Below, in pieces: positions 43,103-52,397 of a DNA stretch of 64,000 nt (its first letter is position 1; each line of letters begins with the position of its first letter). This DNA is from Sandarakinorhabdus sp. GTDB taxonomy: Bacteria > Pseudomonadota > Alphaproteobacteria > Sphingomonadales > Sphingomonadaceae. The notes beneath the pieces were generated by a model. The model was not told the origin of the DNA, did not search any database, and saw only the letters and a program-made list of their open reading frames with translations. Where the stretch lies: positions 313,059 through 377,058 of the forward strand of contig JAIMKW010000003.1 in NCBI GenBank assembly GCA_020692215.1. The letters are read 5' to 3'. Position numbers and translations under genes: made by a program.

Positions 43103-43431
43103 TCCAGACCATTTCGCGCGCGCGCGGCCGCCTCTCAACCGCCATCATCGGCGGCTTCGTTGCTCTTTCCGTCGCCTCGCCCGCCTATGCTGCGGGATCG
43201 TCGATGCCATGGGAAGCCCCGCTCCAGTCGATCCTCGAATCCATCCAGGGACCGGTCGCCAAGATCGTCGCGGTCATGATCATCATCGCCACCGGCCTCG
43301 CACTTGCTTTCGGTGACACGTCGGGCGGCGCGCGGCGGATGATCCAGATCGTGTTCGGCCTGTCGATCGCGTTTGCCGCCTCTTCCTTTTTCCTGTCGTT
43401 CTTCTCGTTCGGCGGCGGGGCGCTGGTCTGA
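43099..43431 (+). CDS. trbC: TrbC pilin
   Basis: 110-residue propilin: signal-type N-terminus (IIGGFVALSVASPAYA), then two hydrophobic segments typical of VirB2/TrbC. GTG 43099 overlaps the trbB stop. TraF (25832) is its probable processing peptidase. Confidence 0.9.
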   Translation: MIQTISRARGRLSTAIIGGFVALSVASPAYAAGSSMPWEAPLQSILESIQGPVAKIVAVMIIIATGLALAFGDTSGGARRMIQIVFGLSIAFAASSFFLSFFSFGGGALV

Positions 43432-43706
43432 TGGAAGGCGCACCGCCCGAAGCCGTGCCTGGTTACGTCGTGCCAGTCCACCGCGCGCTGACTGAGCACA
43501 TCCTGCTTGGCGGCGCACCGCGCGGGCTTGCGATTGCCAATGCGACGCTGGCCGCAGCGATCGGGCTTGGCCTGCGGCTGTGGATCGCGGGCGTCGTGAT
43601 CTTCGCGCTCGGCCACATGGTATCGATCTGGGCGGCGCGGCGCGATCCCCAGTTCGTCGATGTCGCGCGGCGGCATCTGCGTTTTCCCACCTATCTGAGA
43701 GTTTGA
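43431..43706 (+). CDS. trbD: TrbD inner-membrane channel protein
   Basis: 91-residue VirB3-like protein (PGYVVPVHRALTEHILLGG, PRGLAIANATLAAAIGLGL). It has one to two membrane segments. The ATG shares a base with the trbC stop. It links the pilin to the TrbE ATPase in the channel base. Confidence 0.9.
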   Translation: MEGAPPEAVPGYVVPVHRALTEHILLGGAPRGLAIANATLAAAIGLGLRLWIAGVVIFALGHMVSIWAARRDPQFVDVARRHLRFPTYLRV

Positions 43707-43710
43707 CCCG

Positions 43711-46182
43711 ATGCTTTCGCTTCGCGAATACCGAAACAAGGCCGACCGGCTCGCGGACTTCCTGCCCTGGGCGGCGCTGGTCGCACCGGGCGTGGTGCTC
43801 AACAAGGATGGCAGCTTCCAGCGCTCGGCCCGCTTTCGTGGTCCCGATCTCGACAGTGCCACGCCCGCCGAGCTGATCGCGACGACCGCGCGGCTCAACA
43901 GCGCGCTGCGGCGGCTGGGTTCGGGCTGGGCGATCTTCGTCGAGGCGGTGCGCCGTCCGGCGCAAGACTATCCCGATAGCGATTTTCCCGATCCGGCGTC
44001 GATGCTTGTCGAGCGCGAACGCGCCGCGCAGTTCGCCGAAGAAGGCGCGCATTTCGAGAGCCGGTATTTCCTGACGCTATTGTGGATGCCGCCCGCCGAA
44101 GACGCCGCCCGCGCTGAAAGCTGGCTTTACGAGGGCAAGGCCGAAAAGGGGGGCAATCCGAAAGAGTTGCTCGATCTCTTCATCGACCGCACCGGGCGGT
44201 TGTTACGTCTGGTCGAGGGGTTCGTCCCCGAAGTCACCTGGCTCGATGACAGCGAGACGCTGACCTATTTGCACAGCTGTATCTCGACGCGCAGCCAGCG
44301 GGTTCGGGTTCCAGAAACCCCGATGCATCTCGACGCGCTGCTGGCGGACGAACCGCTCACGGGTGGTCTCGAACCGCGCCTGGGTCGCGCGCATCTGCGC
44401 ACGCTCACCGTGGTGGGCTTTCCCAGCAGCACTTTCCCGGGCCTGCTCGACGAACTCAACCGGCTCGCTTTCGCCTATCGCTGGTCGACCCGCGCGGTCA
44501 TGCTCGACAAGACCGATGCGACCAAACTGACCGCCAAGATCCGGCGGCAATGGTTCGCCAAGCGCAAGTCGGTCGCGGCGATCCTCAAGGAGGTGATGAC
44601 CAACGAGGCGTCGACGCTGCTCGACAGCGATGCCTCGAACAAGGCGGCCGATGCCGATGCAGCGCTGCAGGAGCTTGGCGCCGACCATGTCGGTCAGGCC
44701 TATGTCACCGCCACGGTGACGGTGTGGGACGAGGATCCCGCACTCGCGGCGGAAAAGCTGCGTCTGGTCGAGAAGGTCATCCAGGGCCGCGATTTCACGT
44801 GTGTAGTCGAGGGCATGAACGCGGTTGAAGCCTGGCTCGGCTCGCTCCCCGGCCATGTCTACGCCAATGTCCGCACGCCGCCGATTTCCACGCTCAACTT
44901 GGCCCACATGATCCCCCTCTCAGCCGTGTGGGCCGGGCCGGAACGGGACGAACACTTTGCCGCCCCCCCGCTCTTCTATGCGCGGACCGAAGGTTCGACC
45001 CCGTTCCGGTTTTCGCTCCATGTCGGTGATGTCGGCCATACGCTGATCGTCGGGCCGACGGGTGCGGGCAAGTCGGTGCTGCTTGCGCTGATGGCGCTGC
45101 AGTTCCGCCGTTACGATCGCGCTCAGGTCTTCGCTTTCGATTTCGGTGGCTCGATCCGGGCCGCCGCGCTCGCCTGCGGCGGCGACTGGCAGGACTTGGG
45201 CAACTCGTTGACCGGTTCTGGCCTTTCCGAAGACAGTGCAAGCGCGGTGCTGTTGCAACCGCTGGCGCGGATCAATGAACCGGCAGAACGCAACTGGGCC
45301 GCCGAATGGCTTCAGGCGATTCTCACCTCCGAAGGCGTCACAGTCGATCCCGCCACCAAGGAACATCTGTGGTCAGCGCTGTCGTCGCTTTCAACCGCGC
45401 CAGTGGGCGAGCGAACGCTGACCGGCCTGGCCGTGCTGCTCCAAAGCCAAGCGCTCAAGCAGGCGCTAGCGCCATATTGCATTGGCGGGCCTTTCGGTCG
45501 GCTACTCGATGCCGAGGTGGAACATCTCGGCATGGCCAGCTTTCAGGCTTTCGAGACCGAGGGGCTGACTGGCTCCGCAGCAGCGCCAGCCGTCTTGTCC
45601 TACCTGTTCCACCGGATTGAAGGGCGGCTCGACGGCTCGCCGACGATGATCATCATCGACGAAGGCTGGCTGGTGCTCGACAGCCCGGCGTTTGCCGCGC
45701 AGCTGCGCGAATGGCTGAAGACGCTGCGCAAGAAGAACGCAAGCGTGGTCTTCGCGACCCAGAGCCTTGCCGACATCGAAAGTTCGGCGATTGCGCCTGC
45801 CATCATCGAAAGCTGCCCGACCCGCATCTTCCTGCCCAATGAGCGTGCGGTCGAACCGCAGATCCTGTCGATCTATCGCCGCTTTGGCCTCAACGACCGG
45901 CAGATCGAGATCGTAGCGCGGGCCACTCCCAAGCGCGACTATTACTGCCAGTCGGCGCGCGGCAACAGGCTGTTCGAGCTGGGCCTGGGCGAAGTCGCGC
46001 TCGCCTACACCGCCACCTCATCGAAGACCGACCAGCTGGCGATTGCCGAACTGACCGAAGCTCACGGAACGGCAGGCTTTGCGGCCGCCTGGCTGCGCCA
46101 TCGCGGCCTCGCATGGGCCGCTGACATGCTCCCAGCCCCTGTTTCCATTCCCCTCGCCCAATTGGGCCAACCCAAGGAGTAA
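43711..46182 (+). CDS. trbE: TrbE (VirB4-type) ATPase
   Basis: 823-residue VirB4 homologue. The N-terminal CagE/TrbE region begins MLSLREYRNKADRLADFLPW. The ATPase domain has Walker A IVGPTGAGKSVLL at about residue 445 and Walker B MIIIDEGWLVLDS, followed by FATQSLADIESS. Length is normal for the family and no interruption is seen. It energises the mating channel. Confidence 0.93.
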   Translation: MLSLREYRNKADRLADFLPWAALVAPGVVLNKDGSFQRSARFRGPDLDSATPAELIATTARLNSALRRLGSGWAIFVEAVRRPAQDYPDSDFPDPASMLVERERAAQFAEEGAHFESRYFLTLLWMPPAEDAARAESWLYEGKAEKGGNPKELLDLFIDRTGRLLRLVEGFVPEVTWLDDSETLTYLHSCISTRSQRVRVPETPMHLDALLADEPLTGGLEPRLGRAHLRTLTVVGFPSSTFPGLLDELNRLAFAYRWSTRAVMLDKTDATKLTAKIRRQWFAKRKSVAAILKEVMTNEASTLLDSDASNKAADADAALQELGADHVGQAYVTATVTVWDEDPALAAEKLRLVEKVIQGRDFTCVVEGMNAVEAWLGSLPGHVYANVRTPPISTLNLAHMIPLSAVWAGPERDEHFAAPPLFYARTEGSTPFRFSLHVGDVGHTLIVGPTGAGKSVLLALMALQFRRYDRAQVFAFDFGGSIRAAALACGGDWQDLGNSLTGSGLSEDSASAVLLQPLARINEPAERNWAAEWLQAILTSEGVTVDPATKEHLWSALSSLSTAPVGERTLTGLAVLLQSQALKQALAPYCIGGPFGRLLDAEVEHLGMASFQAFETEGLTGSAAAPAVLSYLFHRIEGRLDGSPTMIIIDEGWLVLDSPAFAAQLREWLKTLRKKNASVVFATQSLADIESSAIAPAIIESCPTRIFLPNERAVEPQILSIYRRFGLNDRQIEIVARATPKRDYYCQSARGNRLFELGLGEVALAYTATSSKTDQLAIAELTEAHGTAGFAAAWLRHRGLAWAADMLPAPVSIPLAQLGQPKE

Positions 46183-46186
46183 TGCC

Positions 46187-46960
46187 ATGAAGTCGAGTCT
46201 CACAAAGTCTTTGGGCATCCGCCAGATGCTCGCCGCCGGTGCCGCGATGCTGTCGATGAATGTCACCGCGCTGGTGCCCGCACCGGCCTATGCGCAGTTC
46301 GGCGGGATCGTCTACGATCCCTCGAACTACTCGCAGAACATCCTGACCGCGGCGCGCACGCTGGAGCAGATCAACAACCAGATCCGCCAGCTGCAGAACC
46401 AAGCGACCTCGCTGATCAACGAGGCGCGCAACCTGCAATCGCTACCGCTGAGCATGCTTGCACCGCTGCAACAGCAAATCCAGCAAACGCAGCAGTTGCT
46501 CGCCCGTGCTCAGGGCATTGCATATGACGTGCAGCAGATCGAGCGCGACTTTGCCCGCCAGTACAAGGACATCGATCTGACCGGCAGCCAGCGCGCGATG
46601 GTCCAGGGTGCTGAGGAACGTTGGCGCGGTAGCGTGGCCGCGTTCGAGGATGCTCTCAAGGTCCAGGCCGGAGCGGTCAGCAACATCGAAGGTGCACGCA
46701 CCGCAGTGCAGAGCCTGGTCACCGCGAGCCAGTCGGCAACTGGCGCGTTGCAGGCGGCCCAGGCCGGGAACCAGCTGCTGGCGCTCCAGGCGCAGCAGCT
46801 TGCAGACCTGACCGCGACCGTGGCTAGTCTCGGCCGTGCCCAGTCGCTCGATGCCGCCAATGCGGCGGCGGCGAAGGCGCAGGCCCGCGAGCAATTGCGG
46901 CGCTTTCTCGCGCCCGGACGCGGTTACGTGCCCACCACCGCCCAGATGTTCCGGAACTAA
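46187..46960 (+). CDS. trbJ: TrbJ (VirB5-like) pilus-tip protein
   Basis: 257-residue periplasmic protein with a signal peptide (MLAAGAAMLSMNVTALVPAPAYA) followed by long heptad-rich helices (TLEQINNQIRQLQNQATSL, LQQQIQQTQQLLARAQG). Family members contribute to pilus assembly and host recognition. ATG 46187 lies 4 bp after trbE. Confidence 0.9.
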   Translation: MKSSLTKSLGIRQMLAAGAAMLSMNVTALVPAPAYAQFGGIVYDPSNYSQNILTAARTLEQINNQIRQLQNQATSLINEARNLQSLPLSMLAPLQQQIQQTQQLLARAQGIAYDVQQIERDFARQYKDIDLTGSQRAMVQGAEERWRGSVAAFEDALKVQAGAVSNIEGARTAVQSLVTASQSATGALQAAQAGNQLLALQAQQLADLTATVASLGRAQSLDAANAAAAKAQAREQLRRFLAPGRGYVPTTAQMFRN

Positions 46961-46964
46961 GGCG

Positions 46965-47306
46965 ATGGACACCAAGCTCTTCGCGCGGATCGGAGCCGGG
47001 GCGTTCGTCGCCATCGCGCTGACCATGTCGCTGCTTCAGCTGCGCGAAGGACCGGAGGTCACGCCTATCGAAACTGAGACGGTGTGGGAGCCGGATGGCG
47101 ACCCATTGCCCGCACAGCTGCGTGCCTGCGCGGCGATGGGCGAACTCGCATTGTCTTCGCCCGATTGCCGCGCGGCTTGGGCCGAGAAACGACGGCGGTT
47201 CCTTGGAGTCGAGAACGACGGCGGCGATCCTGCCAGCGATCCTGCGGTCGATGTGTCCGCAGCCCCGACCCCGTCATCCGAACCCCAACCAGCAAAGGGC
47301 CAGTAA
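46965..47306 (+). CDS. trbK: TrbK small lipoprotein-like entry-exclusion protein
   Basis: 113-residue protein with a single N-terminal membrane segment (IGAGAFVAIALTMSLLQL) and a conserved middle LRACAAMGELALSSPDCRAAW that matches the alphaproteobacterial TrbK pattern (two Cys). A family role in entry exclusion is assumed from the name; sequence only shows a membrane-anchored periplasmic protein. It is between trbJ and trbL. Confidence 0.8.
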   Translation: MDTKLFARIGAGAFVAIALTMSLLQLREGPEVTPIETETVWEPDGDPLPAQLRACAAMGELALSSPDCRAAWAEKRRRFLGVENDGGDPASDPAVDVSAAPTPSSEPQPAKGQ

Positions 47307-47307
47307 C

Positions 47308-48624
47308 ATGGGTGGCACAGGCGTCGTCGACCGCTTTCTCGACATCTTCTCACGCTACATCGACAGTGGCTTCGGGCTGCTGTCTGGCGAGGTCGCGTTC
47401 ATCGCGACCACCCTGATCGTGATCGACGTGACCCTCGCCGCATTGTTCTGGTCGTGGGGCGAGGCCGACGACGTGCTCGCGCGGCTCGTCAAGAAGACGC
47501 TGTTTGTCGGGATATTCGCCTACATCATCGGCAACTGGAACAATCTCGCGCGCATCGTTTTCGAAAGTTTCGCCGGGCTTGGCCTCAAAGCCAGCGGCAC
47601 CGGCTTCACCGCCGCCGAGCTGCTGCAACCGGGCCGGGTCGCACAGGTCGGTCTCGATGCCGCACAGCCGATGCTGACTGCGATTTCCGACCTGATGGGA
47701 TTTGTCAGCTTCTTCGAGAATTTCCTGCAGATCATCATTCTGCTGCTGGCCTGGGCGATCGTCATCATCGCCTTCTTCATCCTGTCGATCCAGCTGTTCA
47801 TCACCCTGATCGAGTTCAAGCTGACCACGCTCTGCGGCTTCGTGCTGATCCCGTTCGGGCTGTTTGGCAAAACAGCGTTCATGGCCGAGCGTGTGCTCGG
47901 CAATGTCGTGTCGTCCGGCATAAAGGTGCTGGTGCTTGCGGTGATCGTCGGGATTGGCTCGACCATCTTCTCCGAGTTCACCAGCGCAATCTCGGGTGAA
48001 CCAACCATCGAGGACGCGCTATCGATCATGCTCGCCAGTCTGGCCCTGCTTGGTCTTGGCATCTTTGGCCCTGGCATCGCCAATGGCATCGTCTCGGGCG
48101 GACCGCAGCTTGGCGCCGGCGCGGCTGCCGGAACAGCTCTGCTCGCAGGTGGCGCTGCCGCCGGTGCTGTTGCCGGTGCCAAGCTCGCAGGCGGTGCAGT
48201 CGCCAGTGCGGCTTCCAACGTCGCGCACGGCACCTCGCGCGCCGCAGGCGGAGCTACCATGGCCTATGCGCTGGGCTCGGCAGGCAAATCAGGCGCATCC
48301 GCAGTCGGCTCCGGCATGGCTGCGGTCGGCGATGCTGCCGTGGGTGCTGCTACCTCGCCGCTGCGCAAAGCGGGCGACGGCATGAAGCAGTCGTTCCGTG
48401 AGGGCAGCCGGGCCGCAATCACCAACACCGGCGGCACGATTACGCCAGGACCGAACACCCCGCCACCCACGCCGCCAAGCGCCGAGCAGGGTCAGCCCGC
48501 TTGGGCCAAGGCGATGAAGGACAGGCAGACCATCGCGCACGGCGCGACCATCGCCGCCCACACGCTCAAGTCTGGCGACAGCCACGGCGGCGGGGCTTCC
48601 ATCGACACTTCCGAAAAGGACTGA
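47308..48624 (+). CDS. trbL: TrbL (VirB6-like) channel protein
   Basis: 438-residue polytopic membrane protein. Around six hydrophobic segments lie between residues 25 and 260 (IATTLIVIDVTLAALFW, NFLQIIILLLAWAIVIIAFF, KVLVLAVIVGIGSTIF), followed by an Ala/Gly-rich, probably disordered cytoplasmic or periplasmic tail. It starts 1 bp after trbK. Confidence 0.92.
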   Translation: MGGTGVVDRFLDIFSRYIDSGFGLLSGEVAFIATTLIVIDVTLAALFWSWGEADDVLARLVKKTLFVGIFAYIIGNWNNLARIVFESFAGLGLKASGTGFTAAELLQPGRVAQVGLDAAQPMLTAISDLMGFVSFFENFLQIIILLLAWAIVIIAFFILSIQLFITLIEFKLTTLCGFVLIPFGLFGKTAFMAERVLGNVVSSGIKVLVLAVIVGIGSTIFSEFTSAISGEPTIEDALSIMLASLALLGLGIFGPGIANGIVSGGPQLGAGAAAGTALLAGGAAAGAVAGAKLAGGAVASAASNVAHGTSRAAGGATMAYALGSAGKSGASAVGSGMAAVGDAAVGAATSPLRKAGDGMKQSFREGSRAAITNTGGTITPGPNTPPPTPPSAEQGQPAWAKAMKDRQTIAHGATIAAHTLKSGDSHGGGASIDTSEKD

Positions 48625-48627
48625 CCC

Positions 48628-49311
48628 ATGTTCCGACGACCCTCGATCCGCTACAGCAAAACCCCTGAACCCGAAACGCCCTACCAGCGCGCGAGCCAAG
48701 TCTGGGACGACCGGATCGGCTCGGCCCGGGTGCAGGCTCGCAGCTGGCGGCTCGCCTTCTTCGGCGCGCTGGGCCTTTCGACCTGCCTCACCGCCGGGAT
48801 CATCTGGCAAGGTGCGCGCGGATCGATCATTCCCTGGGTGGTCCAGGTCGACAAGCTCGGCGAGGCGCAGGCGGTCGCACCCGCCGATGTCGGCTATACG
48901 CCCTCGGACCCGCAAGTCGCGTTCCATCTGGCCAGGTTCATCGAGCAGGTACGGGCTATTCCTGATGATCCGATCATCATCCGGCAAAACTGGCTGCGCG
49001 CTTACGACTTTGCGACGGACAAGGGTGCGCTCGCGCTCAACGACTATGCCCGAACCAACGATCCCTTTGCCCTGATCGGACGGGAGCAGGTCGGGGTGGA
49101 CGTCACCAGCGTCATCCGCGCCTCGCCGACCAGCTTCCGCGTCGCCTGGGTCGAGCGCCGTTACCGCGACGGCAGCCTTGCCGAAACGAGCCGCTGGACG
49201 GCGATCCTGACCATCGTCGTCCAGGTCCCCCGCACCCCCGATGCCCTGCGCAAGAACCCGCTCGGCATTTTCGTCAACGCCATCAACTGGTCGAAGGAAC
49301 TCGGATCATGA
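48628..49311 (+). CDS. trbF: TrbF (VirB8-like) protein
   Basis: 227-residue bitopic protein: cytoplasmic N-terminus (MFRRPSIRYSKTPEPETPYQ), a membrane segment at about residues 48-66, and a periplasmic VirB8-like domain with RVAWVERRYRDGSLAE. It links the inner and outer parts of the channel. The start is 3 bp after trbL and the 3' end overlaps trbG by 4 bp. Confidence 0.93.
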   Translation: MFRRPSIRYSKTPEPETPYQRASQVWDDRIGSARVQARSWRLAFFGALGLSTCLTAGIIWQGARGSIIPWVVQVDKLGEAQAVAPADVGYTPSDPQVAFHLARFIEQVRAIPDDPIIIRQNWLRAYDFATDKGALALNDYARTNDPFALIGREQVGVDVTSVIRASPTSFRVAWVERRYRDGSLAETSRWTAILTIVVQVPRTPDALRKNPLGIFVNAINWSKELGS

Positions 49312-50342
49312 TCAGCAATTATTTAGCGGCGAACCGCCGCATCGCCATTGCCTTTCTCGCAGCAAGCACAGCGTTTGCCTCGCCCGCGCAGGCCCAAAAA
49401 CAACCAACGCAGCAGCCTGCGTCGCCAGCGGCTCCGGGCGAAGCTCCGCACGCCACCCTTTCCGATCCGGCGATAGTGGCCATCCCCGTGCCGCTGCCGC
49501 TCCCCGGCCAGCTCAAACCGTTTCCGCAAGCGTACCCTCCCCACGCTGCGGGCCGCTCCCGCCCCACCCGGAGTTCCCCCGCTCCTCGGGACCGGGTGGG
49601 AGCGGCAATGGAGGCGGCGCGGGTTCAGCCCGACCGAACCGGGTTCGTCAATGCGATCCAGGTCTTCCCCTACACCGAAGGCGCGCTCTACCAGGTCTAT
49701 GCGAAGCCCGGACAGGTCACCGACATCGCCCTGCAGGAAGGTGAACAACTGGTCGGCTCAGGGCCTGTGGCTTCCGGCGATACGGTGCGCTGGATGATCG
49801 GTGATACTGTCAGCGGCAGCGGGCCCACGTCGCGGGTCCACATTCTGGTGAAGCCGATCCGTCCCGATATCGCCACCAACCTCGTCATCAACACCGACCG
49901 GCGCACTTATCATCTCGAATTGCGCGCCAATCCGTCGGTCTATATGGCCTCAGTCTCCTGGACCTATCCGCAGGACGAACTGATCGCGTTGCGCCAGGCT
50001 CGCGCTGAAGCAATCGCGGCAGCCCCGGTTGCGGCGGGCATCGATCTCTCGACGCTCAACTTCCGCTACGCGATCGAGGGTGATCGCCCCGAGTGGCGTC
50101 CCTTGCGCGCCTTCGATGATGGAGTGCGTGTGTTCATTGAGTTCCCCGAGAGCATCGCGCAGGGCGAACTGCCGCCGCTGTTCGTGATCGGCGCCAAGGG
50201 TGAAGCCGAACTGGTCAACTACCGGGTCGCTGGCCGCTACATGATCGTCGACCGGCTGTTCGCGAAGGCCGAACTCCGGCTTGGTGGACGCAAGGGCCAG
50301 CAGACTGTCCGGATCACCTCCAACCGGCGGGGGCGGGCATGA
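49308..50342 (+). CDS. trbG: TrbG (VirB9-like) outer-complex protein
   Basis: 344-residue VirB9 homologue with a signal peptide (AIAFLAASTAFASPAQA) and a Pro/Gln-rich linker. The conserved core has TDIALQEGEQLVGSGPVASGD, HILVKPIRPDIATNLVINTD and a C-terminal region RYMIVDRLFAKAELRLG. It forms the outer channel with TrbI. It overlaps trbF and trbI by 4 bp each. Confidence 0.93.
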   Translation: MISNYLAANRRIAIAFLAASTAFASPAQAQKQPTQQPASPAAPGEAPHATLSDPAIVAIPVPLPLPGQLKPFPQAYPPHAAGRSRPTRSSPAPRDRVGAAMEAARVQPDRTGFVNAIQVFPYTEGALYQVYAKPGQVTDIALQEGEQLVGSGPVASGDTVRWMIGDTVSGSGPTSRVHILVKPIRPDIATNLVINTDRRTYHLELRANPSVYMASVSWTYPQDELIALRQARAEAIAAAPVAAGIDLSTLNFRYAIEGDRPEWRPLRAFDDGVRVFIEFPESIAQGELPPLFVIGAKGEAELVNYRVAGRYMIVDRLFAKAELRLGGRKGQQTVRITSNRRGRA

Positions 50343-51544
50343 ACAGCGAGGACCAGACCGAACGCACCGAAGCGCCACCCGTGGATCCGGACAGCGCGGT
50401 CAAGCTGCGCGGCGATCCGCCGCGCGTCATGCGCCTTTCGCGGAAGGCCATCGGCATCGCCTCGGCCTGCGGGTTTGCGATGGTCGGCGGCGCGTTGATC
50501 TATGCGCTCCAGCCTGCTGGCCGGAAGGGGGCTGAAGAGCTCTACAATACCGATGGCGTGGCGGTGGCTGACAATCTCTCGGGAGCACCCAAGGATTACG
50601 GCCAGGTGCCCAAGCTTGGCCCGCCGCTTCCCGGCGATCTTGGCAAGCCGATCCTCGATGCCCAGCGGCGCGGAGATGTCGCTGCCCTGCCTCCGATTGG
50701 AGCGCAGCCGCCTGCCGCTCCGGTCGACCCAGCAATCGCGGCCGCTGATGCCGCCCGACAGCGCGCCGAACAAGAACGCGAAGCCGCGCGCGGTAGCCGC
50801 CTGTTCTTCGGCGGCGGATCGCCGGGAAGTGGGAGTGCGGGCCTTGTGAGCCTCCCGCCACCAGCCGAAGCATCGGCTGCAACAGCTGTGGCGGCGCCGC
50901 AGTTCGACGCTGCCCGCAAGCAGGCCTTCCTTGAACGCGCCAGTGTCCGGCGCACCGTGTCGGGCGAGCGCCTGACCGGATTGGCCTCTCCTTCAATCCT
51001 GCAGGCGGGTTCGGTCATTCCCGCGGCACTCATCACCGGCATCCGCTCGGACCTGCCGGGTTTGGTCACCGCACAGGTTACTCAGAACGTCTATGACAGC
51101 CCGACCGGGCGCATCCTGCTCATCCCGCAAGGCTCGCGGCTTATCGGTGACTATGATGCCGATGTCGCGTTCGGACAGAGCCGGATCCTGCTCGCCTGGA
51201 ACCGCCTGATCCTGCCCGATGGCCGTTCGATCGTGCTCGAACGCCAACCCGCATCCGACACGCGCGGCTTTGCGGGAATTCAGGACGGTACCGACTATCA
51301 TTGGGGCGGCGTATTCAAGGCCGCGCTGGTTTCGACGCTTTTGGGCGCTGGTTCAGAGCTGGGATCGGGCGATGACGGCAATCTTGCGCGCGCGTTCCGG
51401 CGCGGGACTCAGGACAGCATCAATCGCGCTGGCGAGCAGATTGTTTCGCGCGAGCTGAATGTGCGACCTTCGCTGACCATCCGGCCCGGTTTTCCGGTCC
51501 GCGTTCTTGTTACGCGCGATCTTGTGCTGGGGGCCGGGCAGTGA
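50339..51544 (+). CDS. trbI: TrbI (VirB10-like) protein
   Basis: 401-residue VirB10 homologue. An N-terminal cytoplasmic stretch, one membrane segment (about residues 40-58), and a Pro/Ala-rich linker lead to the C-terminal domain (GSRLIGDYDADVAFGQSRIL, RLILPDGRSIVLERQP). It ends LTIRPGFPVRVLVTRDLVL. A second, diverged copy of this last stretch is found at 55492-55569. It spans the envelope and gates the channel. Confidence 0.93.
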   Translation: MNSEDQTERTEAPPVDPDSAVKLRGDPPRVMRLSRKAIGIASACGFAMVGGALIYALQPAGRKGAEELYNTDGVAVADNLSGAPKDYGQVPKLGPPLPGDLGKPILDAQRRGDVAALPPIGAQPPAAPVDPAIAAADAARQRAEQEREAARGSRLFFGGGSPGSGSAGLVSLPPPAEASAATAVAAPQFDAARKQAFLERASVRRTVSGERLTGLASPSILQAGSVIPAALITGIRSDLPGLVTAQVTQNVYDSPTGRILLIPQGSRLIGDYDADVAFGQSRILLAWNRLILPDGRSIVLERQPASDTRGFAGIQDGTDYHWGGVFKAALVSTLLGAGSELGSGDDGNLARAFRRGTQDSINRAGEQIVSRELNVRPSLTIRPGFPVRVLVTRDLVLGAGQ

Positions 51545-51768
51545 CGCGGCTGAAGCTGGAAGATTTGGCCGACGAGAAGCCGGTGCGTCTCACGGTGGAG
51601 GTATCGGCGCGGCTGCACCGGGAACTTCTGGCCTATGCAACCGCTCTGAACGGCGGCGATGCGAAGGGTGCCCCGACGCCAGAACGGCTGATCCCGCCCA
51701 TGATCGATCGGTTCATCACCACTGATAGGAGTTACGCCAAGTCGCGTCGGTCAACTCAGCCTGGGTAA
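51541..51768 (+). CDS. DUF2274 protein
   Basis: 75-residue protein (MTRLKLEDLADEKPVRLTVEV; SARLHRELLAYATALNGGD; LIPPMIDRFITTDRSYAK). It is the usual last gene of the trb operon, ribbon-helix-helix-like in appearance, and overlaps the trbI stop by 4 bp. Its 3' end overlaps a convergent LysR remnant. A frameshifted second copy is at 55566-55794. Confidence 0.85.
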   Translation: MTRLKLEDLADEKPVRLTVEVSARLHRELLAYATALNGGDAKGAPTPERLIPPMIDRFITTDRSYAKSRRSTQPG

Positions 51769-51965
51769 CGCTCCTCAATCAGCTTGAAGAAGCACTAGAG
51801 CGCCGGATTTTGGTTACCCTAGCACCTATAGGGCGCGAAATCTCGGCGGGAGGGACTGCCCACATCGTATATCTCCCAGAACTGGAGATCATGCCAATCG
51901 ACGTCTTGTGACGCTTCGATCGCGACCGAGATGTAGCGCTTGCCCGAAGCTGCACGCTGGTGCAC
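51758..51965 (-). pseudogene. LysR regulator 3' remnant
   Basis: Translated on the minus strand this matches the C-terminal end of the LysR protein at 55782-56678. It ends LIEERYPG then stop at 51758, versus LVEERYPS in the intact gene, with an in-frame TAG (NPAL-stop-CFF) and frame breaks further in. Only about the last 60-70 codons remain. Its position, convergent with DUF2274, is the same as that of the intact copy. Confidence 0.7.
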
Positions 51966-52103
51966 AAAGTGACTGCCTTCCTAGGTGAAGTTCGGGAGAG
52001 CGTTAATCTTTCGCTCCCATTCCCACCAATCTGAGCAAACCTGCCATCAGAGTGCTGCGCACATTGCGCCACAGCATTTTAAGGTCTCCGTCTTCGGCTT
52101 CAC

Positions 52104-52397
52104 TTAGGCGGCGACGCGAAGATGGATGATGTCGGGCACTTCGGCCAACCACTCCGCGTAAGCTGCCATGACCGCACGCGTATAGTTCTGACAGTGATGG
52201 AAGTTGAATGCAGCTTCATCGCGCCATTCTTCGTAAAGATAGATCGCGCCGGTGGACGGGCACTCGTTCACGCGGAATTCGATGCAGCCTGGTTCGGCGC
52301 GAGTTTGCTTGACGATGCCACAAATCGCATTTCGAGCAGCCTGATAGAATGCAGCTTTAGGCACGATCCGCGCGATGATGTTCAACTGCTCGCTCAT
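52104..52397 (-). CDS. Antibiotic biosynthesis monooxygenase (ABM) domain protein
   Basis: 97-residue dimeric ferredoxin-like ABM-fold protein: AFYQAARNAICGIVKQTRAEPG, IEFRVNEC, and YLYEEWRDEAAFNFHHCQNYT. Enzymes of this form are cofactor-free quinol oxygenases or haem-degrading enzymes, but many have unknown substrates. The ATG overlaps the stop of the sugar dehydrogenase gene by 4 bp, so they are co-expressed. Confidence 0.82.
   Translation of the reverse strand: MSEQLNIIARIVPKAAFYQAARNAICGIVKQTRAEPGCIEFRVNECPSTGAIYLYEEWRDEAAFNFHHCQNYTRAVMAAYAEWLAEVPDIIHLRVAA

Noticed and set aside
42035..52078. Exact 15-mer TTGCGCCACAGCATT at 42035 and 52064 flanking the trb operon in direct orientation
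   Set aside because: A handful of 15-mer matches is expected by chance in 64 kb, and nothing longer surrounds it.
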